Assembly: GCA_946480245.1 (NCBI GenBank)
Contig: CAMLIZ010000001.1
Location: 1-64,000 of the forward strand
Source: an uncultured Pseudomonadota bacterium
GTDB taxonomy: Bacteria > Pseudomonadota > Gammaproteobacteria > Burkholderiales > Burkholderiaceae
DNA: 64,000 nucleotides
Direction: 5' to 3'
A program made the position numbers and the translations under genes. The notes beneath the pieces were generated by a model. The model did no database searches. It worked only from the letters and a program-made list of their open reading frames with translations, and had not been told where the DNA came from. Position 1 is the stretch's first letter, and the number at the start of each line of letters is the position of its first letter. Below are positions 36,211 to 43,438 of the stretch, piece after piece.

Positions 36211-37223
36211 AGGCGCCGCAGGCCGGCGCGCTCGAGCGCGGCATGGTGCAGTGCAGCCGGCCGCAACTGGCGCTGCGCAACCACCTGAGCCAGCGCTACC
36301 CGCGGCTCGACCGCCTCACCGGGCATGCCGCGCTGAGCGGCGTCACGCTCGGCGCGGGCGAGCGGGCGCTCGAGGAGGCGTGCTGGCGCCTGAGCCTCGG
36401 CGGGCCGGCAGGGCCGTTCCTGCAGATCGGCATCGTGCCCGCGGTGGCGCAGGCCCTGGGCCTGAGCGAAGCGCTGCGCCCGGCGCTGCGGCGCGCGCTG
36501 GCCGCGCAGGTGCTGGCGCCGATGCTGCCTGTGTTGCGCGGCCTGGGCGGCGGCGAGCTGGAGTTCGGCATCGACGCCAGCCCGGACTGGAGCGACACGC
36601 AGCACTGGGCCAAGTTCCACCTGTCGCTGCCGGCGATGCACCAGATGCTGCCGGCACGCGCGCCCGACCCGGTCGCGGCCGAGCTGCCTCGGCTGATCGG
36701 CGGCCGGCTTCGCGGCTCGCCGCTCGATGTGCCGGTCACGCTGTGGATCGGCTCGCGCGTGCTGCTGCCGGCACGCGACGCTGCCCGCCTGCGCCCGGGC
36801 GACGTGCTGCTGGGCGATGAGCCGGGGCCGGCCCGCGCCGGCACGCTCGACTTGTTCACGCCCGGCGCGCAGCAGCCCTTGCGCGAGGGGCGCTGCCTGG
36901 CGCGGGTGCGCCTCGAGGACGGGCGTGTCGAGCACCTGGCGCGCGCCGCGTGGATCGACGCCGGGCTGCGGCCGAGCGCACACGAACCGATGGTCGGCCT
37001 GCACGTGGTGGAGGGTGCGCTGCGCCTGCCGGCTTCGGTGTGCCGTGCGCTGACGATCGGGCAGCGCATCGAGGCCTGGCCGCAGGTGGCCTGGCACGAC
37101 CAGGCCGAGCTGCGCTTGTGCGGGCGGCGTGTCGGGCACGCCAGACGCATCCGCGTCGCGGGGCGATGGGGCCACGAGGTGACTGCGCTGCGCGCCGGTT
37201 CGCAGGCGCACGAGGAGGCGTGA
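36207..37223 (+). CDS. Second SctQ-like SpoA protein
   Basis: 338 aa, starting with GTG inside the stop of the small SpoA gene. A mostly helical N-terminal part is followed by one SpoA-like unit (PVTLWIGSRVLLPARDAARLRPGDVLLGDEP, in part DAARLRPGDVLLGDEP) and a C-terminal one (PASVCRALTIGQRIEAWPQV, AELRLCGRRVGHARRIRV). Together with the 92-aa gene it looks like a HrcQa/HrcQb-type split SctQ beside sctV, in addition to the sctQ between sctU and sctR. Which one builds the platform cannot be told from sequence. Confidence 0.75.
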   Translation: MKAPQAGALERGMVQCSRPQLALRNHLSQRYPRLDRLTGHAALSGVTLGAGERALEEACWRLSLGGPAGPFLQIGIVPAVAQALGLSEALRPALRRALAAQVLAPMLPVLRGLGGGELEFGIDASPDWSDTQHWAKFHLSLPAMHQMLPARAPDPVAAELPRLIGGRLRGSPLDVPVTLWIGSRVLLPARDAARLRPGDVLLGDEPGPARAGTLDLFTPGAQQPLREGRCLARVRLEDGRVEHLARAAWIDAGLRPSAHEPMVGLHVVEGALRLPASVCRALTIGQRIEAWPQVAWHDQAELRLCGRRVGHARRIRVAGRWGHEVTALRAGSQAHEEA

Positions 37224-39280
37224 TGGTGATCCTGGGCATCCACGGCGACAGCGCGTTCGAGGTCGACGACAACGCGCATCACCTGCGCGGCCACGATAGT
37301 GCCGCGGTGCTGCTGGGCGACGGCGAGATCCTGGCGGCGATCGAAGAGGAGCGGCTGGCGCGCGTGAAGCACTGCAACGCCTTTCCGCGCCGCGCGATCC
37401 GCCGCTGCCTGGAAATGCAGCGCCTGTGCATCGGCGACATCGACCACATCGCGGTCAACATGGACGGCCAGACCGCGGAGCTCGCGGCCGCCGCGCGCTA
37501 CCTGAACCACCCGGCCACCACGTCGCGCGACGCGGTCGACCTGTACGGCCAGCTGTTCCGGCACGAGTTCGGGGTGGACGTGTCGCACAAGCTGCGCTTC
37601 TGCAATCACCACGTGGCGCACGCCTGGAGCGCCTACGGGCCGTCCGGCTTCGACGACGCGCTGGTGGTGGTGTTCGATGGCGAAGGCGATCACCGCTCGG
37701 GCGGCGTGTTCACCGGCGCCAACGGGCGCCTGGTGGCGCTGCGCGACTATGGCGTGGAGCAGTCGCTCGGGCACTTCTACACCAGCGTGATCCGGCTGCT
37801 CGGCTACAACGAGTTCGACCAGTACAAGGCGATGGGCCTGGCGCCGTATGGCGACCCGCAGGCGTATGAGGCGCTCTTCGCGGGGCTGTACCAGTTGCTC
37901 CCCGACGGCAATTTCCACCTCGCTGCGCCGGTCGCGCGCATGCGCCGCTTCGAGCAGGCGGGGCTGCTGGAGGCGGCGCGGCGCAGGGGCGAGCCGTTCA
38001 GCCAGCGCCACAAGGACGTGGCGGCCGCGCTGCAGCAGATGCTGGAGACCGTGGTGCTGCACGTGCTCGGGCATTTCCGTACCAGCACCGGCCTGCGCAA
38101 CCTCTGCCTGGCCGGCGGCGTGGCGCACAACTGCAGCGCCAATGCCAAGGTGCTCGGCAGCGGGTTGTTCGAGCGCATGTTCGTGCAGCCGGCCGCGCAC
38201 GACGCCGGCGGCGCGCTGGGCGCGGCCTGGTTCGTGCAGCAGGGCGAGCGCGAGCGCCGCGTGCAGCCGCTGGCGCCGTCGCCGGCCACCCGCCTGCGCC
38301 ATCTCGCGCTCGGCAGCGGCATCGGTGGCGACAGCGCGCTCGAGCGCTCGCTGACCGCCTGGGACCGTTTCGTGCGCGTCGAACGCAGCGCCGACTGCCG
38401 GCGCGAAGCCGCTGCCGCCATCGCCGAAGGCCAGGTCATCGGCTGGGTGCAGGGCCGCTCGGAATTCGGGCCGCGCGCGCTCGGCCAGCGCAGCATCCTC
38501 GCCGACCCGCGGCCTGCCTGGAACAAGCAGCGCATCAACGATCTGGTGAAGACCCGCGAGGCCTACCGGCCGTTCGCGCCGTCGGTACCGGTCGAGCGCC
38601 TGCACGACTACTTCGAGGTGCCGCAGACCGAGGCCGACCTCTCCTTCATGACCTATGTGCTGCGCGTGCGGGAAGACCGGCGAGCGCTGCTGGGCGCCGT
38701 GACGCATGTCGACGGCACGGCGCGCGTGCAGACCGTGCTGCGCGAGCAAAGCCCGTTGTACTGGGAGCTGATCGAGGAGTTCGGGCACCTCACGCGGGTG
38801 CCGATCCTGCTCAACACCTCGTTCAACAACAACGCCGAGCCGATCGTCGACTCGGCAGACGACGCGCTCGCCTGCTTCCTGACCACCCGGCTCGACGCGC
38901 TGTGGGTCGGCAACTACCAGCTGCGCAAGCGTCACCCCACCGACGCGCTCGAAGCGCATGAATCGCTGGTGCTGTCGCTGCCGCTGAGCCGCAAGCTGGT
39001 GCGCGCCCACAAGCTATCGGAGCGCGGCAGCGCGCAGCCGGTGTTCCGCATCGACGGCACCATGAGCCGGTTCTTCGCGCGCCCGAGCGCTGAACTGACG
39101 CCCGAGCTGTGGCGCGCGCTGCTGCATGCCGATGGCCAGCGCCCGGTGGCCGACCTGCTCGACATGGCCGGCCTGCACAGCCGCGAGGCGCGCGACCTTG
39201 CCGTCGAGCAGATCCTCGCGCTGTGGGCGCGCCGCTTCGTGCGCCTGTCGCCGCGCACAGGGGACGGTACTGCGCCATGA
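37223..39280 (+). CDS. NodU/CmcH-family O-carbamoyltransferase
   Basis: 685 aa. It matches carbamoyltransferases that use carbamoyl phosphate and ATP to carbamoylate hydroxyl groups. The N-terminal Kae1-like domain shows LRGHDSAAVLLGDGEILAAI, EEERLARVKHCNAFPRRAI, FCNHHVAHAWSAYGPSGFDD and VVVFDGEGDH. The C-terminal domain has GRSEFGPRALGQRSILADPR and NTSFNNNAEPIVDSADDAL. An extra C-terminal segment of about 120 residues, after KRHPTDALEAH, is not part of the usual family length (about 560-600) and could bind the substrate. GGAGG precedes ATG 37223, which overlaps the SctQ-like stop. The acceptor is unknown; see the modification hypothesis. Confidence 0.9.
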   Translation: MVILGIHGDSAFEVDDNAHHLRGHDSAAVLLGDGEILAAIEEERLARVKHCNAFPRRAIRRCLEMQRLCIGDIDHIAVNMDGQTAELAAAARYLNHPATTSRDAVDLYGQLFRHEFGVDVSHKLRFCNHHVAHAWSAYGPSGFDDALVVVFDGEGDHRSGGVFTGANGRLVALRDYGVEQSLGHFYTSVIRLLGYNEFDQYKAMGLAPYGDPQAYEALFAGLYQLLPDGNFHLAAPVARMRRFEQAGLLEAARRRGEPFSQRHKDVAAALQQMLETVVLHVLGHFRTSTGLRNLCLAGGVAHNCSANAKVLGSGLFERMFVQPAAHDAGGALGAAWFVQQGERERRVQPLAPSPATRLRHLALGSGIGGDSALERSLTAWDRFVRVERSADCRREAAAAIAEGQVIGWVQGRSEFGPRALGQRSILADPRPAWNKQRINDLVKTREAYRPFAPSVPVERLHDYFEVPQTEADLSFMTYVLRVREDRRALLGAVTHVDGTARVQTVLREQSPLYWELIEEFGHLTRVPILLNTSFNNNAEPIVDSADDALACFLTTRLDALWVGNYQLRKRHPTDALEAHESLVLSLPLSRKLVRAHKLSERGSAQPVFRIDGTMSRFFARPSAELTPELWRALLHADGQRPVADLLDMAGLHSREARDLAVEQILALWARRFVRLSPRTGDGTAP

Positions 39281-39999
39281 AGCCGGTCGCGATCCCCGAG
39301 CACACCAACGGCCTGCCGTGCTTCCGCTATCACGTGGAAGGCCACGAGGCCCTGAGCGCCGCGCTGGTGGCCGAAGCCCATGCACAGGTGTGCAAGAACC
39401 CGCAGGGCGTGTACTACAGCAGGACGCGCGGCGAGACCGCGTGGCACAGCAACTCGTTGCCGCACGACGGCGCGCGTGCACCGCTGCTGGCGCTGATCGA
39501 CGAGGTGATCGCGCTGCGCTGGCAGGCGGTGGGATGGTCGCGCGACACGCATCCGTGGCGCGTGACGCACCTGTGGGCCAACGTGGCGCGCCCGGGTGAC
39601 TTCACGCTGCGCCACCACCACCTGCAGCATGGCGGCAACCCGGTGTTCGGCGGCACCTACTACGCGCAGGTGCCCGAGCAGGGCGGCAATTTCGTCGCCT
39701 GCAGTCCGGACGCGGGCCTGGCCTCATGGGGCGAACTGCGGCCGGACGACTATCTGCCGTTCGCGGTGCCACGCTGGTGGTCGGTGCAGCCGCAAGCCGG
39801 CGACGTGCTGCTGTTCCCGGCGTGGCTGGTGCACGCGGTGCAGGAGAACCGCGCCCGCGAGGACCGCATCGCTTGGACCTTCCTGTGCGAGATGGACGGC
39901 ACCCCCGCGCTCGACCTGCAGCGCGACCGCCCGCAGTACAGCCCGCTGGCGCGCCACCCCGGCTGGCTGCAGATGGTGCCCGCGCCAAAGTCGCCCTAG
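39277..39999 (+). CDS. 2OG-Fe(II) oxygenase (TIGR02466-like)
   Basis: 240 aa with the cupin-type fold expected of 2-oxoglutarate/Fe(II) dioxygenases. Candidate iron ligands are in HHHLQHGG (His 113-115 and 118) and in FPAWLVHAVQENRAREDRIAW (His186, Arg197 for 2OG). WxxVARPGDFTLRHHHLQHG is close to the TIGR02466/'putative 2OG-Fe(II) oxygenase' signature. The start overlaps the carbamoyltransferase stop, so the two enzymes are produced together and may act on one substrate. Confidence 0.85.
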   Translation: MKPVAIPEHTNGLPCFRYHVEGHEALSAALVAEAHAQVCKNPQGVYYSRTRGETAWHSNSLPHDGARAPLLALIDEVIALRWQAVGWSRDTHPWRVTHLWANVARPGDFTLRHHHLQHGGNPVFGGTYYAQVPEQGGNFVACSPDAGLASWGELRPDDYLPFAVPRWWSVQPQAGDVLLFPAWLVHAVQENRAREDRIAWTFLCEMDGTPALDLQRDRPQYSPLARHPGWLQMVPAPKSP

Positions 40000-40041
40000 G
40001 GAATTTGCGGATGTAGACCACCCACGCCTGGCGGCGAACCT
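39999..40041 (+). promoter_or_regulatory. T3SS-box D, for the prolyl hydroxylase gene
   Basis: GGG-N10-TGTAGACCA-N16-AACCT; the one deviation in the core is A for G at its fourth base. The upstream part (GAATTTGCGGATGT) is almost identical to box F. It starts on the last base of the preceding stop codon and ends 32 bases before ATG 40074. Confidence 0.82.
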
Positions 40042-40073
40042 GAGTGCGTGATCAGCAGCTGGAGAACATGGTG

Positions 40074-40958
40074 ATGACGCAAGAAGACACTGTGACCGCG
40101 GACGCCGCGGAAGGCGACGTGATCGAGGCGGCAGACCCGATCGAGGATCTGGCTCGCTGGGTGGGCGAGCGATACGCCGAGCACTACTGCCCGGCGCAAA
40201 TCCTCAACGTGATGCTCGGCAGCGGCTGGAGCCGTGAGGACGGGCTGGCGGCGCTGCAGCGCGCGCTGCCGGCGCAGCTGCAGGAGCAGGTGCAGGCGCT
40301 GTCGCGCTCCGTGCCGGAGCCCGATCTGTCCGGCTCGCCGAGCGTGATCGACTGTGACGGCCACCCGGTGCAGGTGCTGCACGAGATGAAGCGGCCGCGG
40401 GTGATCGTGTTCGGCAACCTGCTCACGCATGAAGAGTGCGACCAGGTGATCGAGAGCGCGCGCAACATCCTGCGCCGCTCCACGGTGATCGAGCCCAACG
40501 GCGAGTGCGCGGTCAGCGAGGCACGCACCAGCTACGGCACCTTCATCGGCCGCGGACAGAACGAGGTGCTGAGCCGCCTCGACGCCCGCCTGGCGCACCT
40601 GCTGCGCTGGCCCGTGCTGAACATCGAGAACACGCAGGTGCTGCACTACGAGCAGGAGCAGGAGTTCAAGCCGCACCACGACTACTTCAAGCCCGCGGAA
40701 GGGCACTGGGCGCCGGTGTTCCGGCGCGGCGGGCAGCGCGTGGCTTCGCTGGTGCTCTACCTGAACACGCCCGAGCGAGGCGGCGGCACGGTGTTCCCCG
40801 ATGCGGGCTGCGAAGTGCGAGCCGTCAAGGGCACCGCGGTCTTCTTCTCCTACGAGACAGACAACGAGGAGAGCCTGTCGCTGCACGGCGGCGCCCCCGT
40901 GCTGGAAGGCGAGAAGTGGGTGGTGGTGAAGTGGTTCCGCCAGGGGTTCTTCGAATAG
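40074..40958 (+). CDS. Prolyl 4-hydroxylase-like 2OG-Fe(II) oxygenase
   Basis: 294 aa. The C-terminal catalytic domain (about 105-294) is of P4H type with the full set of ligands: H201-x-D203 in KPHHDYF, H271 in SLHGGAPVLEGEKW and K281 to bind 2-oxoglutarate. YLNTPERGGGTVFPDAG and AVFFSYE are family features. The first 100 residues are an extra helical region, perhaps for substrate binding. ATG 40074 is chosen over GTG 40044 and ATG 40068 because GGAG lies nine bases upstream and because box D would place the transcript start near 40050. Such enzymes hydroxylate prolines in poly-Pro or collagen-like chains or in EF-Tu; poly-Pro proteins occur in this regulon. Confidence 0.88.
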   Translation: MTQEDTVTADAAEGDVIEAADPIEDLARWVGERYAEHYCPAQILNVMLGSGWSREDGLAALQRALPAQLQEQVQALSRSVPEPDLSGSPSVIDCDGHPVQVLHEMKRPRVIVFGNLLTHEECDQVIESARNILRRSTVIEPNGECAVSEARTSYGTFIGRGQNEVLSRLDARLAHLLRWPVLNIENTQVLHYEQEQEFKPHHDYFKPAEGHWAPVFRRGGQRVASLVLYLNTPERGGGTVFPDAGCEVRAVKGTAVFFSYETDNEESLSLHGGAPVLEGEKWVVVKWFRQGFFE

Positions 40959-40979
40959 CGCAACAGCCGAGGCCGGCCC

Positions 40980-41525
40980 TCAGCCGCGCCTCGGCGACTC
41001 TGCGGTGGCCCGGCCGGCGACGCGCGCGTCGACGAAGCTGCTGCCCACCTTGAGGCGAGCCCGCGCCAGCCGGCTCATCACGGTGCCGATCGGGATACCC
41101 AGCACCGCTGCCGCTTCCTTGTACGACAGGCCTTCCACGCCCACCAGCAGCATCACCTCGCGGTGCTCCGGTGACAGCGCGTCGACGGCCTGGACCACTT
41201 GTCTATACAAGGTGTGCAGAACCGGATCGACCGCTTGCTCGTCCACGCACAGCTCGGCCTGCTCGTCGATCCATTCGCCGGTGCAGCTGCGGTGCCGCTG
41301 GCGGCTGCGCACCTCGTTCAGCCAGATGCTGTGCATGATCGAGAACAGCCAGCTCGGCAGGCTTCCGCCGCGCCACTGCAGGCGCCGCTCCAGCGCGCGC
41401 ACGCAGCACAGCTGGACCAGATCCTCTGCATCGCTGCGGTCGCGTGTCAACCGCAACGCGAAGCGCCACAGCCGCGGAAGTAGGCGCGGCAGTTCGCGCT
41501 GCAACGCCTGCGTCGTCCTTTCCAT
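40980..41525 (-). CDS. ECF-type sigma factor within the T3SS locus
   Basis: 181 aa. Region 2 is LLPRLWRFALRLTRDRSDAE (in part) with SWLFSIMHSIWLNEVRS; region 4 is ALSPEHREVMLLVGVEGLSY and VLGIPIGTVMSRLARAR. GGAGG precedes the ATG eight bases away. No anti-sigma gene adjoins it, unlike the paralogue at 8132. It is convergent with the hydroxylase gene and divergent from the needle-like unit. By analogy with HrpL, the ECF sigma that drives hrp genes in Pseudomonas, it is the best candidate to recognise the T3SS boxes (inference). Confidence 0.92.
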   Translation of the reverse strand: MERTTQALQRELPRLLPRLWRFALRLTRDRSDAEDLVQLCCVRALERRLQWRGGSLPSWLFSIMHSIWLNEVRSRQRHRSCTGEWIDEQAELCVDEQAVDPVLHTLYRQVVQAVDALSPEHREVMLLVGVEGLSYKEAAAVLGIPIGTVMSRLARARLKVGSSFVDARVAGRATAESPRRG

Positions 41526-41648
41526 GGGCTGCCCTCCGGGGTTGTCATCGATCTGTCTTGACCGTTGGTGCCCGGTTGCGGCGGCACGGTTGAATGCCGT
41601 GCGGCATCACCCCGTGTACCGGGGGGATGCGCGAGGAAGCGTTGTCCA

Positions 41649-41691
41649 GGGTATCCACCAATGTGGACCACAAAGCCGTGTGCGTGACCCT
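41649..41691 (+). promoter_or_regulatory. T3SS-box E, for the needle/harpin/sctN unit
   Basis: GGG-N10-TGTGGACCA-N16-ACCCT. Here the leader to the first start codon is long (100 bases). TCCACCAATGTGGA in its left half is an inverted repeat. Confidence 0.85.
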
Positions 41692-41791
41692 GCGTCTACG
41701 CGTGAAGAACGCGCTTGCACAGGGGAACGCAACGCACCGGTTCCCTGGTGCTCCACCCATCGAGAGAACGGTGCATCAAAGGAGATTGAGC

Positions 41792-41998
41792 ATGACCACC
41801 AGCGTGAACACCGGCTCCGTGCAGGTGCCGACCACCCAGCAGACCAATGCCAACTGGGATGCCAACCTGTCGCAGGCGTGGCAGTACTACCAGGCCCAGG
41901 TGAAGATGGACCACGACCAGCAAGCGGTCGCCTTCGCATCGAACGTCGAGTCGAAGGGGAACCAGATGATCATGGCCTGCCTCCAGAACATCCGCTGA
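41792..41998 (+). CDS. Putative T3SS needle subunit 1 (SctF-like)
   Basis: 68 aa without signal peptide. The C-terminal half is helical and ends KGNQMIMACLQNIR, close in shape to the ends of known needle subunits (PrgI and MxiH end ..AIIQNFR). The N-terminus is polar and Thr/Asn/Gln-rich. AGGAGA precedes the ATG at good spacing. Size, ending, position two genes before sctN and the presence of YscE/YscG-like chaperones support a needle role; no database match could be run. The protein at 43232 has exactly the same length and a similar end. Confidence 0.6.
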   Translation: MTTSVNTGSVQVPTTQQTNANWDANLSQAWQYYQAQVKMDHDQQAVAFASNVESKGNQMIMACLQNIR

Positions 41999-42072
41999 AG
42001 ACGTCGACGCAAGCCCGCCGCCGTCCACCCAGCCACGTACCACTCGCCTAGAGCGAAGAAAGCGAGTCAACC

Positions 42073-43179
42073 ATGCAAGTCCAATCCCGCACCTCGGCGC
42101 CGTCCACGTCGTCTGGCTTCAGCCCGTCGGCCGGTGGCGGTGCTTCCTTTTCCCGCACGACCACGTCGTCGTTCAGCAGCTCGACGAGCACCAGCTACAC
42201 GCAGTCCTACCCGTCCGGCTCGTCGTCGAGCTCGGACACGAGCATGTGGGGCCAACTGGGCACCGCAGTGCGCAACTTCTTCGGTGGCGGCAGCTCCGCA
42301 GCCAGTGGCCCGAGCCAGCAGAAGCAGGGCCGTCCGGAAGGTGGGCGCGGCGAGCACGGGCCCCATCGCCGCGAAGGGCGCCATGAAGGCGGCCGCCATG
42401 GGCATTTCGGCCACCACGGCCATCACGGGCCGCACGGCCATCATGGGCCGCACGGCCATCACGGCCATCACGGCGAACACGGCCAGGGTGGCGGTGGCGG
42501 TGGCGGTGGCGGTGGCGGTGGCGGCGGTGGTGGTGGCTGCGGACAAGGCGCTCAGCAGCAAAGCGCGCCGCAGCAAAGCGCGCCGCAGCAAAGCGCCCCG
42601 CAGCAAAGCACTCCGCAGCAAAGCGCTCCGCAGCAAAGCGCTCCGCAGCAGTGCGGTGGACCCTCGAGCATGCCGCAACAGAGCGCCCCGCAGCAGAGCG
42701 CGCCGCAGCAATGCGGTGGCCCGTCCGGTGCGCCGCAGCAGAGCGCCGGCGCCGGTGGCCCCTCGCAAAGCAGCGACCCGGGCATGTGGGGGCAACTGGG
42801 GCAGTCGATGCGCAACTTCTTCGGCGGTGGCCAGGGTGCGAACGGGCAAGGCGGTGGCATGTGGTCGCAGATCGGCCAGTCGATGCGCAACTTCTTCGGC
42901 AACCAGCAGTCCGGGGAAACGGGCGCCAGCTTCTGGTCTCGCATGGGTGACTCGGTGCGCAACTTCTTCGGCGGCGGCCAGACAGGTCAGCCCAGCCAGC
43001 CCGCAGCGCCCGCCGCCCAGCCGCAACAGAGCACGGGCGACAGCACGATCTGGGGGCGCGCCAAGGCCTTCTTCGGCGGCTCCGATCCGTCGCCGGCGTC
43101 GTACACGGCAGCACCTGCGCCACAGATGCAGCAGCCTGACGGCGACCTGTGGGGAAAGATGAAGGCCTTCTTCGGCTAG
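42073..43179 (+). CDS. Gly/His/Gln-rich repeat protein, harpin-like candidate
   Basis: 368 aa, no family recognised. Order of parts: a Ser/Thr-rich N-terminus (1-57); a WGQLG...RNFFGG motif (58-72); a His-Gly-rich stretch (about 95-138); a glycine run; a Gln/Ser/Ala/Pro 5-residue repeat (QQSAP); then five more copies of the aromatic motif starting at residues 238, 263, 287, 326 and 359, the last two shortened to WG..KAFFG. Each motif could form a short amphipathic, membrane-active helix. No signal peptide. Glycine-rich, heat-stable-looking, Cys-poor composition resembles harpins secreted by T3SSs. It lies between two needle-like genes in the box E unit. Role unknown; a tip, translocator or pilus-coating protein is possible. 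Confidence 0.7.
   Translation: MQVQSRTSAPSTSSGFSPSAGGGASFSRTTTSSFSSSTSTSYTQSYPSGSSSSSDTSMWGQLGTAVRNFFGGGSSAASGPSQQKQGRPEGGRGEHGPHRREGRHEGGRHGHFGHHGHHGPHGHHGPHGHHGHHGEHGQGGGGGGGGGGGGGGGGGCGQGAQQQSAPQQSAPQQSAPQQSTPQQSAPQQSAPQQCGGPSSMPQQSAPQQSAPQQCGGPSGAPQQSAGAGGPSQSSDPGMWGQLGQSMRNFFGGGQGANGQGGGMWSQIGQSMRNFFGNQQSGETGASFWSRMGDSVRNFFGGGQTGQPSQPAAPAAQPQQSTGDSTIWGRAKAFFGGSDPSPASYTAAPAPQMQQPDGDLWGKMKAFFG
42556..42645 (+). repeat. Six tandem 15-bp repeats coding for QQSAP
   Basis: Six consecutive copies of CAGCAAAGCGCNCCG with few changes (one reads AGCACTCCG). Further partial copies follow up to about 42720. A GGTGGC hexamer run lies just upstream (about 42486-42535). Both units are multiples of three, so copy-number change would alter protein length without a frameshift. 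Confidence 0.85.
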
Positions 43180-43231
43180 TCATCGAGCCGCGCCCTGCGG
43201 GGCGCGGCTACCACCTGTGAAAGGAACAGCC

Positions 43232-43438
43232 ATGCACGTCCACAAGCCTCCCATGCCAGGTTGGCGTCCGCCGGGGCGCAAGACCCAGGCACCGCCGCCG
43301 CCCCCGCCCAGTGGGCCTGAGGCTGCTTTGGAGAAGCAGAAGCAGACCGACAAGGAGCAGGAAGCGATGACCGAAGCATCCAACCTGCAGAAGAAGTGCC
43401 ATGACACCATCATGGCCATCATCGCGAACATCAAGTGA
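43232..43438 (+). CDS. Putative T3SS needle subunit 2 (SctF-like, Pro-rich N-terminus)
   Basis: 68 aa. The N-terminus carries PAPPPPPPSGP-like proline-rich sequence (TQAPPPPPPSGPEAA) instead of the polar segment of its neighbour, and the C-terminus is a charged helix ending CHDTIMAIIANIK. The end pattern (M-A-I-I-A-N-I-K) again resembles needle subunits. AAAGGA precedes the ATG. Its stop overlaps the sctN start. It may be a second or alternative needle or rod subunit; the proline stretch makes it a possible substrate of the nearby hydroxylase. Confidence 0.55.
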   Translation: MHVHKPPMPGWRPPGRKTQAPPPPPPSGPEAALEKQKQTDKEQEAMTEASNLQKKCHDTIMAIIANIK

